DNA of 37,241 bases, taken from the NCBI GenBank assembly GCA_029881895.1, contig JAOULS010000005.1, positions 1-37,241 on the forward strand. Direction: 5' to 3'. Below are positions 26,045-34,146 of this stretch, piece after piece. The DNA is from Cyclobacteriaceae bacterium. GTDB taxonomy: Bacteria > Bacteroidota > Bacteroidia > Cytophagales > Cyclobacteriaceae. Positions within the stretch are counted from its first letter, which is position 1. Every line of letters starts with the position of its first letter. Both the position numbers and the translations under genes were made by a program. The notes under the pieces are model-generated. The model saw only the letters and a program-made list of their open reading frames with translations. It searched no databases and had not been told where the DNA came from.

Positions 26045-26698
26045 ATGACACTTTTTTCTCAAAATTTAAGTACTCTGCATTATCATAGAGCAATTATATT
26101 CATCATCTTATTATCAATTTCGGCACCTTCAATAAGTCAAGACTGGTATAACGCACTAAAAAGTGAGCATAAACGCGCTCGATTTGGTGTTGGAATAATC
26201 GCAAGCGATCCTCTTGGCATAGAATTAGAATTATTTAAAGGAGAATTTTGCAGTAATGGAAATGGTTATAAAGCCGCCACGATATGGATGCTTAACCTAG
26301 GTGTTGAAAATATAATTTCAAATATACCTTCATTTACTGATAATGTTATGTACGACCAAACAGGAGAACTAAAACCTGGTGGTATGAGAGGTGAATTTGG
26401 CGTGTTACTTAAACTGTTTTCAATTACGGCAGATGCTTTTACTGTTCAATTTCACATTGGCCCTACTATTGAGGGAGGAAGCAGGAAGTATCAGATTGAT
26501 AACGATCCAACAACTTCTACTTTTGATATTGCAGGCAATGGACATGCACGACTAACGTTAACTTCAAGTGGAGTAGAGGTTGGTCATGGTTTAGTTTTTG
26601 TTAGCTTTCATGCAGGTTTAAAATATCAGCAGGTATTTAATGCAGATTACAGCTATTTAAAACCAACTTTTGGTGTAGTTTTAAGAAAAGTGAGATAA
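26045..26698 (+). CDS. Secreted/outer-membrane protein, unknown
   Basis: This 217-residue protein has a signal peptide (about 1-32, ending ...SAPSISQ). The mature part alternates short beta strands with Gly-rich turns ('ARFGVGIIASDPLGIELELF', 'GEFGVLLKLFSITADAFTVQ', 'GLVFVSFHAGLKYQQVF') and ends in a strand, 'PTFGVVLRKVR'. This looks like a small outer-membrane beta-barrel of eight or so strands, although the C-terminal residue is Arg rather than the usual Phe. I do not recognise the family. It is 62 bases upstream of the methyltransferase gene on the same strand; whether it belongs to that operon is unclear. Confidence 0.7.
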   Translation: MTLFSQNLSTLHYHRAIIFIILLSISAPSISQDWYNALKSEHKRARFGVGIIASDPLGIELELFKGEFCSNGNGYKAATIWMLNLGVENIISNIPSFTDNVMYDQTGELKPGGMRGEFGVLLKLFSITADAFTVQFHIGPTIEGGSRKYQIDNDPTTSTFDIAGNGHARLTLTSSGVEVGHGLVFVSFHAGLKYQQVFNADYSYLKPTFGVVLRKVR

Positions 26699-26760
26699 AA
26701 TAATCTGCTCATAAAATACATGAATAAATATGTGTTATTAACTCAATTTTTAATTTAAGT

Positions 26761-27834
26761 ATGCAAAATTTAACCGAAAAACAGCTTACCGCACTCAATC
26801 CAAAATTTGAAGCACAAAAAATAGCCTTCTCACCTATTGTATTTCAAACTGTAATTTCATTAAGAGAGTTAGGTATATTAGATTATCTGTTTGATAATTT
26901 TTCAGAAGCAACTATTGAGGACATCTGTGATCACTTAAAATTAAGTGACTATGGCGTACGAGTTCTGTTAGAGATGGCCGAATGTGCCGATATAATTGAG
27001 TACATTAATAAAGATAGAGTCAAACTCACTAAAGTTGGTTTTTTTATTCTCAATGATGAACTTACAAGAGTCAATCTTAATTTTGTAAATGATGTTTGCT
27101 ACCATGGAGCGAAGTCGTTGACCGAATGTATTAAGACTGGTAAACCCGAAGGGTTAAAAGTCTTAGGGAATTGGAAAACTGTATACGAAGGGTTATCTCA
27201 ATTACCAGAAAAAATAAAAACATCTTGGTTCGAATTTGATCATTATTATTCTGATGATGCTTTCCCTACGGCTTTAAAAATCGTTTTTAATGAAAACCCA
27301 AAATATATATTTGACATAGGAGGAAATACTGGAAAATGGTCATTTGCCTGTTGTGATTTTGATAAAAATGTAAATGTTAAAATTCTCGACCTACCTGGCC
27401 AATTAAATATAGCTAGAGAAAATGCTAAAAATAGAGGGCTACTAAACCGTGTTGATTTTCATCAAATAGATTTATTAGATGAATTCCAAAAGATACCGAA
27501 GGGTGCAGACGCTATATGGATGAGTCAATTTTTAGATTGCTTTTCACCTGAAGAAATTATTAAAATACTTAAAAACGTAAAACAAGCAGCTAGTGATACT
27601 ACCAACATATATATTATGGAACCATTCTTTGACAATCAACGATTTCCTGCTGCCAAATATAGTTTAACAGCTACCTCTCTTTATTTTACAACAATAGCAA
27701 ATGGAAACAGTAAAATGTATAGCTGCAATAAAATGAAAGAATTAGTTTCTAAATCTGGCTTAGAAGTAGTAGAAGTTTTTCCGCTTATAGGAGATAGTTA
27801 TCATACTATCTTAAAATGTCGTAAAACACAATAA
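26761..27834 (+). CDS. SAM-dependent methyltransferase with N-terminal winged helix
   Basis: This 357-residue protein has an N-terminal winged-helix-like dimerisation region (about 25-95, 'LRELGILDYLF' and 'TIEDICDHLKLSDYGVRVLL') as in small-molecule O-methyltransferases. A class I SAM-binding domain follows, with motif I D185-I-G-G-N-T-G-K-W and the acidic end of strand 2 at D210 ('ILDLPGQLNIAREN'). 'IWMSQFLDCFSPEEIIKIL' matches the catalytic region in which plant and bacterial enzymes carry a His; here Gln256 stands near that place. It probably methylates a phenol or ring carbon of the product of the locus. It is 17 bases from the next gene. Confidence 0.85.
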   Translation: MQNLTEKQLTALNPKFEAQKIAFSPIVFQTVISLRELGILDYLFDNFSEATIEDICDHLKLSDYGVRVLLEMAECADIIEYINKDRVKLTKVGFFILNDELTRVNLNFVNDVCYHGAKSLTECIKTGKPEGLKVLGNWKTVYEGLSQLPEKIKTSWFEFDHYYSDDAFPTALKIVFNENPKYIFDIGGNTGKWSFACCDFDKNVNVKILDLPGQLNIARENAKNRGLLNRVDFHQIDLLDEFQKIPKGADAIWMSQFLDCFSPEEIIKILKNVKQAASDTTNIYIMEPFFDNQRFPAAKYSLTATSLYFTTIANGNSKMYSCNKMKELVSKSGLEVVEVFPLIGDSYHTILKCRKTQ

Positions 27835-27851
27835 CCTAAATTTAATACAAT

Positions 27852-28325
27852 ATGAAGTTACTTGTCCACCTATTTTTACCCTTATTTATCACACTACTTC
27901 CTCAACAAAAAACATCTGACAGCTATTACCTGTCCTTATCTTCTAATGAAAAAAACAAAATTGATGAGCAAATAAGATCACTTGAGGAACAATCTACTTC
28001 CTCTCAAACAAGGGCTTATTATGGTGCTATTCTTATGAAGAGGTCTTCATTTGAAGATATTGTTAAAAATAAAATTGCCATGTTCAGAAAAGGTCATGAC
28101 TTACTAGAAGAGGAAATAGATGCTTTTCCTAAAAATATTGAATACCGTTTTTTACGCTTAGCGGTACAAGAAAATGCTCCTAATATTTTAGGATACAATA
28201 CAGATATTAAAGTAGATAAGTCAATCATAGTAAAACAATATAAGGAACTTCCTAGCACGTTAAAATCTCATATATTGAGTTATTGCAAAAGTTCAAAAAT
28301 ACTTTCTTCGGAGGAGTTATTATAA
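27852..28325 (+). CDS. Small secreted helical protein of flexirubin-type loci, unknown
   Basis: This 157-residue protein has an N-terminal signal or membrane segment (MKLLVHLFLPLFITLLPQQ). The rest is helical, with the pattern 'TRAYYGAILMKRSSFEDIVK', 'LLEEEIDAFPKNIEYRFLRL' and 'AVQENAPNILGYNTDIKVDK'. I recall similar small proteins, with the stretch 'RL.(I/V)QENAP..L.YN', in flexirubin clusters of flavobacteria, with no assigned function. This recall should be checked. The gene lies 17 bases after the methyltransferase and 51 bases before darA. A TPR-like or chaperone role for the membrane enzymes is possible but not shown. Confidence 0.7.
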   Translation: MKLLVHLFLPLFITLLPQQKTSDSYYLSLSSNEKNKIDEQIRSLEEQSTSSQTRAYYGAILMKRSSFEDIVKNKIAMFRKGHDLLEEEIDAFPKNIEYRFLRLAVQENAPNILGYNTDIKVDKSIIVKQYKELPSTLKSHILSYCKSSKILSSEELL

Positions 28326-28376
28326 ATGTGAAAAATAATAATTATTATGGTAATTCATTTTTTTTAAATTGACCCT

Positions 28377-29297
28377 ATGAAAAACATTTTAGTAGTTAAT
28401 TACTCACAAACGGGACAATTGAATGATATTTTAAATAATATCACACAGCCTTTACAGCATCACACCATAGAGGTTATTAGGGTTTCTCCACGTGAAAATT
28501 TCCCATTCCCATGGACGGGAGAAGCTTTTTTTAACGCAATGCCAGAAACAGTACTTGAAGAACCTATCGAGCTATCTCCTATACTCTTTAAACGAGATAA
28601 ATACGATTTAGTGATTTTTGGGTATCAACCATGGTTTTTATCACCATCATTACCTGCAACCTCCATCTTAAAAAATAAATCTTTCGCTAAAGTTATTAAA
28701 GGCACTCCAGTTATTACTGTAATTGGCGCTCGAAACATGTGGTTAAATGCTCAAGAAAGTGTAAAAACTCTGATACATGAATCGGGAGGGAAATTAGTAG
28801 CAAATATTCCATTAATCGATAGAAATAACAATTTAGTGAGTGCTCTTACTATTATGCATTGGATGTTTGGAGGTGAAAAAACAAAAAAATGGGGAATGCT
28901 ACCCAAGCCAGGGATTATTCAAGAAGACATTGACAGTTCTTGTGATTTTGGAGAAATCATTAATGTATCGATCGATGAAAATGAATACCATACGCTTCAA
29001 GAAAAAATACTTGAATTAGATAGAATAATTATTAATACCAATATTTTATTTATCGAAGAGAGAGCTAAAAAATTATTCAAGATTTGGGCTAATCTTATTA
29101 AATCGAAAGGACTTACGACAAAGAAGAGAAAATTTTGGGTTACTTTTTTTAAGTATTATCTCATTTTTGCTTTATTTGTTGTATCTCCAATAGTGCTTTT
29201 TGTATTCAATATTTTAGTAAAACCATTTATTATGAATAGCCTACAGAGAAAAAAAGATTACTTTTGTTCAGTTAACTTAAATACAAAGAATGCCTGA
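28377..29297 (+). CDS. darA: DarA-like dialkylresorcinol-forming enzyme with C-terminal membrane anchor
   Basis: This 306-residue protein begins with a flavodoxin-like fold: 'MKNILVVNYSQTGQLNDILN' has the phosphate-loop pattern S10-Q-T-G-Q, and strands 'YDLVIFGYQPWFLSPSLPAT' and 'GTPVITVIGARNMW' follow. The family is annotated as dialkylresorcinol condensing enzyme DarA. Published work on dar genes assigns DarA the aromatisation of the cyclohexanedione made by DarB, which fits a flavin fold. A long hydrophobic helix pair (about 253-286, 'YYLIFALFVVSPIVLFVFNI') anchors it to the membrane. It overlaps darB by 8 bases (ATGCCTGA). The family call is from memory of its motifs. Confidence 0.8.
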   Translation: MKNILVVNYSQTGQLNDILNNITQPLQHHTIEVIRVSPRENFPFPWTGEAFFNAMPETVLEEPIELSPILFKRDKYDLVIFGYQPWFLSPSLPATSILKNKSFAKVIKGTPVITVIGARNMWLNAQESVKTLIHESGGKLVANIPLIDRNNNLVSALTIMHWMFGGEKTKKWGMLPKPGIIQEDIDSSCDFGEIINVSIDENEYHTLQEKILELDRIIINTNILFIEERAKKLFKIWANLIKSKGLTTKKRKFWVTFFKYYLIFALFVVSPIVLFVFNILVKPFIMNSLQRKKDYFCSVNLNTKNA

Positions 29298-30432
29298 AGT
29301 ATATATAACACGCACAGCTAGCTTTTTACCTAACAACCCGATTGGAAATGATGAAATCGAAGATTACTTAGGGTTTATTAATGGTGCTGCATCAAGAACT
29401 AGAGCATTGATTTTACGTAACAATAAAATTAAACAACGGTATTATGCAATGGACAAAAGTGGGCAGCTTACCCATACGAATAGTGAAATTGCTGCTACTG
29501 CTATCAGAAACCTTTTCGAAAAACATCCTGATGAGATAAAAGATGTAGAATTATTGAGTTGTGCCACCTCCTCACCTGATCAGATAATGCCTTCACATGG
29601 CATGATGGTTCATGGAGAATTACCTGAATCAGGTAATATGGATGTCACTTCGCCATCTGGTAATTGCTGTTCGGGGATGCATTCCTTAAAATATGCATAC
29701 TACGCTATTAAGTCAAAAGAGATAACTAAAGCCGTTACATGTGCTTCTGAAAGATTGGGACAGGTAATGCGTCACGATAAATTTGAAGAAGAGATTCAGC
29801 GATTAGTAGAAGTAGAAGATAAACCAATTCTAGCATTTGAGAAAGACTTTTTGAGGTGGATGCTATCGGATGGAGCAGGTTCATTCTTAATCGAAGATAA
29901 AAAAAGTGAAACTGGAATATCATTAAGGATTGACTGGATTGAATCTGTTTCTTTTGCCAACCAAGAAGAGGCTTGCATGTATCAAGGATGTGAAAAAATG
30001 AAAAATGGGAGTACTAAAAGTTTTAAAGAGTACACTCCTGAGGAGATAATAAATCAATCGATTTTAAGCATTAAACAAGATGTGAAATTATTAGGAGAGA
30101 AAATTGTTGCTTTAGGGTCAGATACATGTGCTGAAATACTTGCCAAAAGAGGCGTTAAATCGAGTGAAATCGATCACTTTCTCACGCATATGTCTAGCTT
30201 TTATTTTGAAGATAAAATAGATGACAGAATGCATGAAAAAGGAATTCCTGTACCGAAAGAAAAATGGTTCACTAACCTTGATAAAGTTGGGAACGTTGGG
30301 TCTGCCTCTATCTATATTATGATAGATGAATTAATGAAAAGTGGCAAATTAAAAAAAGGAGAAAAAATTCTTCTTTCTGTTCCCGAAAGTGCTCGATTCT
30401 CGTACGCATATAGCATGCTAACCGTTTGCTAA
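29290..30432 (+). CDS. darB: DarB-like ketosynthase (KAS III type)
   Basis: This 380-residue thiolase-fold ketosynthase has the KAS III catalytic triad: Cys127 in 'PSGNCCSGMHSLKY', His300 in 'DHFLTHMSSFYF' and Asn335 in 'KVGNVGSASIYIM'. An extra Cys126 precedes the nucleophile. The N-terminus 'PEVYITRTASFLPNNPIGND' and 'RYYAMDKSGQLTHTN' fit DarB proteins of flexirubin-forming bacteria. DarB joins two fatty-acid-derived beta-ketoacyl units into a dialkyl cyclohexane-1,3-dione, which DarA then aromatises. The length is that of a DarB/KAS III protein. It overlaps darA by 8 bases and is 2 bases ahead of the next gene. Confidence 0.9.
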   Translation: MPEVYITRTASFLPNNPIGNDEIEDYLGFINGAASRTRALILRNNKIKQRYYAMDKSGQLTHTNSEIAATAIRNLFEKHPDEIKDVELLSCATSSPDQIMPSHGMMVHGELPESGNMDVTSPSGNCCSGMHSLKYAYYAIKSKEITKAVTCASERLGQVMRHDKFEEEIQRLVEVEDKPILAFEKDFLRWMLSDGAGSFLIEDKKSETGISLRIDWIESVSFANQEEACMYQGCEKMKNGSTKSFKEYTPEEIINQSILSIKQDVKLLGEKIVALGSDTCAEILAKRGVKSSEIDHFLTHMSSFYFEDKIDDRMHEKGIPVPKEKWFTNLDKVGNVGSASIYIMIDELMKSGKLKKGEKILLSVPESARFSYAYSMLTVC

Positions 30433-30434
30433 AA

Positions 30435-30833
30435 ATGGAGAAAAAAAATGTACCGCAAGACAAATCGGCTTTATCAGGATACACGCGAGACGTATGCTAT
30501 GTAAAAAATAAAGATGGCAAATACGAAAAAGCATTAAGTACAGGTTGGGAGGTGAAAGCCGAAGCACTTGGAAATGCTTGGGACGATATTCACAACAGAG
30601 TTGAAGAAGCTAAAATTGCGGTAAAAAATGGAAAAAAAAGTCCTATCTATTATTTTTTTGAATTGAAATTAATGGACATGCATGTCATTTCAGGGTATAC
30701 TGGTTTTTGGAGTTTCACCATAAAAAGACACATGAAGCCTCATGTGTTCAAAAAACTAAGTAACCGAAAGCTTCAAAAATATGCAGATGCATTTGACATT
30801 TCGTTAGAAGAGCTAAAAAATTTCAATGGATAA
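30435..30833 (+). CDS. Small soluble protein of the dar locus, unknown
   Basis: From the ATG at 30435 this is a 132-residue protein without signal peptide or TM helix; a TTG at 30426, inside darB, is less likely. It has 'ALGNAWDDIHNRVEEAKIAV', 'SPIYYFFELKLMDMHVISGY' and a basic C-terminal part, 'VFKKLSNRKLQKYADAFDIS', that resembles the second half of a helix-turn-helix. I recall homologues in flexirubin clusters but no function. The XRE-like tail may be chance, because the rest is not a DNA-binding protein. It overlaps the BtrH-like gene by 8 bases (ATGGATAA), so it is surely part of the same unit. Confidence 0.75.
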   Translation: MEKKNVPQDKSALSGYTRDVCYVKNKDGKYEKALSTGWEVKAEALGNAWDDIHNRVEEAKIAVKNGKKSPIYYFFELKLMDMHVISGYTGFWSFTIKRHMKPHVFKKLSNRKLQKYADAFDISLEELKNFNG

Positions 30834-31866
30834 GACCACCACACCTACTGTCAAATTTAACCATCTACAAACCGCTCATTGTGAAAATGGAGTCACTACA
30901 AGTCTGCTCCAACATCATGGGATTGACTTCATGAGTGAACCTTTAGCATTCGGGTTAGGCGCTGGCCTTTTTTACATTCATGTTCCGCTAATTACTGTTT
31001 TAAATGGTCCATTTATCTCATTCAGGACTCTTCCAGGCACTATTTTTAAACGTACCTGTAAGGCGTTAGGGGTTAAAGTAGAGCGCATAAAATTTAGCAA
31101 CAAAAACACTGCTCAGGATTATCTTGATAAACAAATAGAAAAAGGAAGGTTGGTAGGGAGTCAAGTAGGTGTATTTCACTTACCCTACTTCCCACCAGAG
31201 TATCGCTTTCATTTCAATGCACATAATATCATTATCTATGGTAAAGATCAAGAGGGAAACTATCTAGTAAGTGATCCTGTAATGGAAACCACTAATGTCC
31301 TTACGCCAAATGAATTACAAAAAGTAAGATTTGCACAAGGACCATTAGCGCCAAAAGGTCAACTTTACTACCCTGTAAATGTAAGCAAGGTTTCTACTGA
31401 CTTATTAAAGAAAGGGATCATAAAAGGGATCAAAAGAAATGTAAGAGACATGCTGTATATTCCTGGTTTTTTTGCTGGTTCGAAAGGAATAAAATTTACC
31501 GCTGGTCAGGTTAGAAAATGGCGTGACAAACTAGGACAAAGAAAAGCAGGACTCTATTTGGGTCAGATTGTACGAATGCAAGAAGAAATAGGTACTGGTG
31601 GCGGTGGTTTTCGTTTTTTATATGCTGCTTTTTTAGAAGAGTCAGCAAGTTACTTCGATGGAAACGAAGAACTACTAAAAGCATCGGAACAAATTACAAA
31701 AGCTGGAGATTTGTGGCGAGATAGTGCTGTTCAAATGGCTGGCATTTATAAAGGCAGACTAACCGAACAAAGTGATTATAATTTATCAGCCTCTATTTTA
31801 GAAGAAATATCAAACGTAGAGCAACAGGCTTTTCGTCAGTTATCAAAACTTAAACTATCTTCGTAA
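30826..31866 (+). CDS. BtrH-like acyltransferase (BtrH N-terminal and DUF4872 regions)
   Basis: This 346-residue protein starts with the papain-like BtrH N-terminal domain: C19 in 'HCENGVTTSLL', H133 in 'FNAHNIIIYG' and D150 in 'YLVSDP' give a plausible Cys-His-Asp triad. The C-terminal half ('IGTGGGGFRFLYAAFLEESA', 'AGDLWRDSAVQMA') resembles DUF4872. BtrH moves an acyl group from an acyl carrier protein onto an aminoglycoside, so this protein may transfer an ACP-bound acyl chain, here perhaps to a resorcinol hydroxyl as an ester. That substrate is inferred. An ACP gene lies four genes downstream in the same unit. It overlaps the ABC ATPase gene by one base (TAATG). Confidence 0.85.
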   Translation: MDKTTTPTVKFNHLQTAHCENGVTTSLLQHHGIDFMSEPLAFGLGAGLFYIHVPLITVLNGPFISFRTLPGTIFKRTCKALGVKVERIKFSNKNTAQDYLDKQIEKGRLVGSQVGVFHLPYFPPEYRFHFNAHNIIIYGKDQEGNYLVSDPVMETTNVLTPNELQKVRFAQGPLAPKGQLYYPVNVSKVSTDLLKKGIIKGIKRNVRDMLYIPGFFAGSKGIKFTAGQVRKWRDKLGQRKAGLYLGQIVRMQEEIGTGGGGFRFLYAAFLEESASYFDGNEELLKASEQITKAGDLWRDSAVQMAGIYKGRLTEQSDYNLSASILEEISNVEQQAFRQLSKLKLSS

Positions 31867-32600
31867 TGTCTTCCAATATTTGTATTGAAATACATGAACT
31901 CTCAAAAAAATACAAAAATGCTACTCATAATAGCCTTAACAAGGTAAACATCAACATAAAAGCTGGTGATAAATTTGGGGTTATAGGCCCTAATGGGGCT
32001 GGAAAAACTACACTTATCTCTATCATTTGTGGAATCATCCCTGGTTCATCGGGCAATGTTAATTTTCTGCAAACTGAAAACATAAAACAACAATTAGGTT
32101 TTGTTCCACAAGATTATGCTTTTTATCCGCAACTAACGCCTGTCCAAAATTTTGAATATTTTGGGGCACTTTATAACTTAAATAAAAAAAACATATCTGA
32201 TAGGATTGACAACCTTCTTCCCATTCTGGGGTTAGAAAAAGTAGCAAACAAAAAAATAAACACCTTTTCAGGAGGCATGAAAAGAAGGGTGAATTTAGGA
32301 ATAGGCATATTTCATGAACCATCAATATTACTATTAGACGAACCAACGGTAGGTGTTGACGTCCAAAGTAAAAATGCTATCATGAAATTACTACATGAAC
32401 TCAATAAAAATGGAACAACAATTATTTATTCTTCACATCATCTTAGTGAAGCGGAAGAATTCTGCAATACAATTGCTTTAATTGATCATGGAGAAATTAT
32501 TGCTAACGACTCGACATCCGTTTTGTTAAAAACATATCACTCAAAAAATCTACAATCATTATTTATTCAACTCACAGGCACCGAATACCGAGATGTTTAA
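31866..32600 (+). CDS. ABC-2 type transporter ATP-binding protein
   Basis: This 244-residue cytoplasmic ATPase has Walker A GPNGAGKTT (41-49), Q-loop Q82, signature FSGGMKRR (134-141), Walker B ILLLDEP (154-160) and H-loop H191. The layout matches DrrA/CcmA-type ATPases that pair with an ABC-2 permease. It would power export of the locus product, or move lipid precursors across the inner membrane. It overlaps the permease gene by 8 bases (ATGTTTAA), which shows tight coupling. Start and length are normal. Confidence 0.95.
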   Translation: MSSNICIEIHELSKKYKNATHNSLNKVNINIKAGDKFGVIGPNGAGKTTLISIICGIIPGSSGNVNFLQTENIKQQLGFVPQDYAFYPQLTPVQNFEYFGALYNLNKKNISDRIDNLLPILGLEKVANKKINTFSGGMKRRVNLGIGIFHEPSILLLDEPTVGVDVQSKNAIMKLLHELNKNGTTIIYSSHHLSEAEEFCNTIALIDHGEIIANDSTSVLLKTYHSKNLQSLFIQLTGTEYRDV

Positions 32601-33864
32601 ACTAAAGACCTCCATAAAAAAAGAATTTTTAATTCTACTAAATGACAAAGTAGGCTTATCTATCATGTTTGGTCTTCCGATAGTCCTTGTTTTTTTAATG
32701 ACCATCATTCAAGATAGCGCTTACAAAATAGTAAATGAAAATAAAGTAAAGATCCTTATTTCGAATCAAGATAAAGGCACTTTAGGAACAAAGTTCATCC
32801 ACCTTATTGAAGATTCTAAGTCTTTTGAAATAGAATTAGACAATCAATTAAGTTTAATTGCCACGAATCGTGAATTACTAAAGAGGGATAAGCTTATTGC
32901 ACTATATATTCCTGAAGTATTTTCAGCATCTATGGAAGAAAAGGCCAATTACATTTCAAAAAAAATGCTTGTAGATTTAGGGTTAGCTAGTGACACCATA
33001 ACCGATAAATTATCAAAAACCGAAATCACATTTTTTCACGATCCTATTTTACAAGATAATTATGCTAGTTCAATTATGGGGCTCATCTCTACTTTTTTAG
33101 GAAGTATAGAGCAAAACTTAATGGTTGAAAGAGTATATCATCAAATGGGTTTCGAAAATCCTAAAAATCTTGAGCATACAATTCTGGAAAACAGAACGAA
33201 AATCACTAAAATAGCTTCCTCTACTTCTAACAAAGTACCCAACCCAAATTCAACACAACATAATGTCCCTGCATGGACGATATTTGCGATGTTTTTCATG
33301 GTACTTTCGCTTGGAAGTAATATTACACAAGAGAAAAACAGTGGTAGTTTTATTCGTCTTAAAACCATACCTACACATTATAGTATGATCCTTATTAGTA
33401 AAATGCTTGTATACATTTTTGCTGCACTCCTACAGGTAATCATTATTTTTTCAATAGGAAAATTTATTTTTCCTTATATTGGTTTACCTGACCTAGAAAT
33501 GCCCACTCATTTTGGTGCGTTTGTTTTGATTGTGGTATTAAGTAGTATAGCAGCAGTAAGTTATGCCGTAATGATAGGCAGTATTTCCAAAACTCCAGAA
33601 CAAAACAATGGTATAGGTTCTATATCCGTTATGATATTCGCAGCACTTGGCGGTATCTGGGTCCCCCTTTTTGCTTTACCTGATTACATGGTATTTATTA
33701 GTAATTTTTCCCCCATGCGATGGTGCTTAGAGGGCTTTTATTTATTATTTTTAAGTGATAATGGATTAAAAGAACTAACAGGCGTAGTAATTTCAATAAT
33801 CATTTTTATTATTGTCTGTCAGGTCATTACCTTTGGAAAATTAAAACACGAAAAATTAATATAA
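32593..33864 (+). CDS. ABC-2 type transporter permease
   Basis: This 423-residue protein has the ABC-2 permease layout: TM1 at about 20-40, a large extracytoplasmic domain (about 45-220), then five TM helices (about 225-250, 265-290, 300-330, 340-370 and 395-418). 'PMRWCLEGFYLLFL' near the end is typical of DrrB/YhgE-like permeases. It is the partner of the preceding ATPase. It may export a resorcinol ester or move it to the outer membrane; the substrate is inferred from context. The acyl carrier protein gene starts four bases after its stop. Confidence 0.93.
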   Translation: MFKLKTSIKKEFLILLNDKVGLSIMFGLPIVLVFLMTIIQDSAYKIVNENKVKILISNQDKGTLGTKFIHLIEDSKSFEIELDNQLSLIATNRELLKRDKLIALYIPEVFSASMEEKANYISKKMLVDLGLASDTITDKLSKTEITFFHDPILQDNYASSIMGLISTFLGSIEQNLMVERVYHQMGFENPKNLEHTILENRTKITKIASSTSNKVPNPNSTQHNVPAWTIFAMFFMVLSLGSNITQEKNSGSFIRLKTIPTHYSMILISKMLVYIFAALLQVIIIFSIGKFIFPYIGLPDLEMPTHFGAFVLIVVLSSIAAVSYAVMIGSISKTPEQNNGIGSISVMIFAALGGIWVPLFALPDYMVFISNFSPMRWCLEGFYLLFLSDNGLKELTGVVISIIIFIIVCQVITFGKLKHEKLI

Positions 33865-33868
33865 GAAA

Positions 33869-34138
33869 ATGGATAAAGAAGAACTTAAAACCGAATTAAA
33901 AAATCACATCATCAAATACCTCAACCTTTTGGATTTAACCCCTGAAGACATCAAAGATGACGAAGTGCTTTTTGGAGAAAACCTTGGTCTTGATTCAATA
34001 GACTCAATAGAATTAATTGTTATGTTAGAGAGAGAGTATAAAATAAAAATAAAAGACCCGAAAGAAGGAAGGAAAGTTCTAATAGATGTAAATCATATAG
34101 CCGATTATATTATTTCAGAAAACGAAAAGTCTGCATAA
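33869..34138 (+). CDS. Acyl carrier protein
   Basis: This 89-residue acidic protein has the phosphopantetheine attachment site GLDSIDSIEL with Ser43. Helix 2 after the site ('SIELIVMLEREYKIKIKD') and the closing helix ('DVNHIADYIISENEK') are typical. It is distinct from a housekeeping AcpP in sequence and sits as the last gene of the unit, so it most likely serves DarB and the BtrH-like protein; published dar operons also carry an ACP (DarC). The end is 8 bases from that of the convergent TerB-like gene. Confidence 0.95.
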   Translation: MDKEELKTELKNHIIKYLNLLDLTPEDIKDDEVLFGENLGLDSIDSIELIVMLEREYKIKIKDPKEGRKVLIDVNHIADYIISENEKSA

Positions 34139-34146
34139 TAGTAACC

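Noticed and set aside
26761-34138. Recent horizontal transfer of the dar-type locus
   Set aside because: By eye, base composition and codon use look like the rest of the window. There is no integrase, tRNA end or flanking repeat, so transfer is not supported by this sequence alone.
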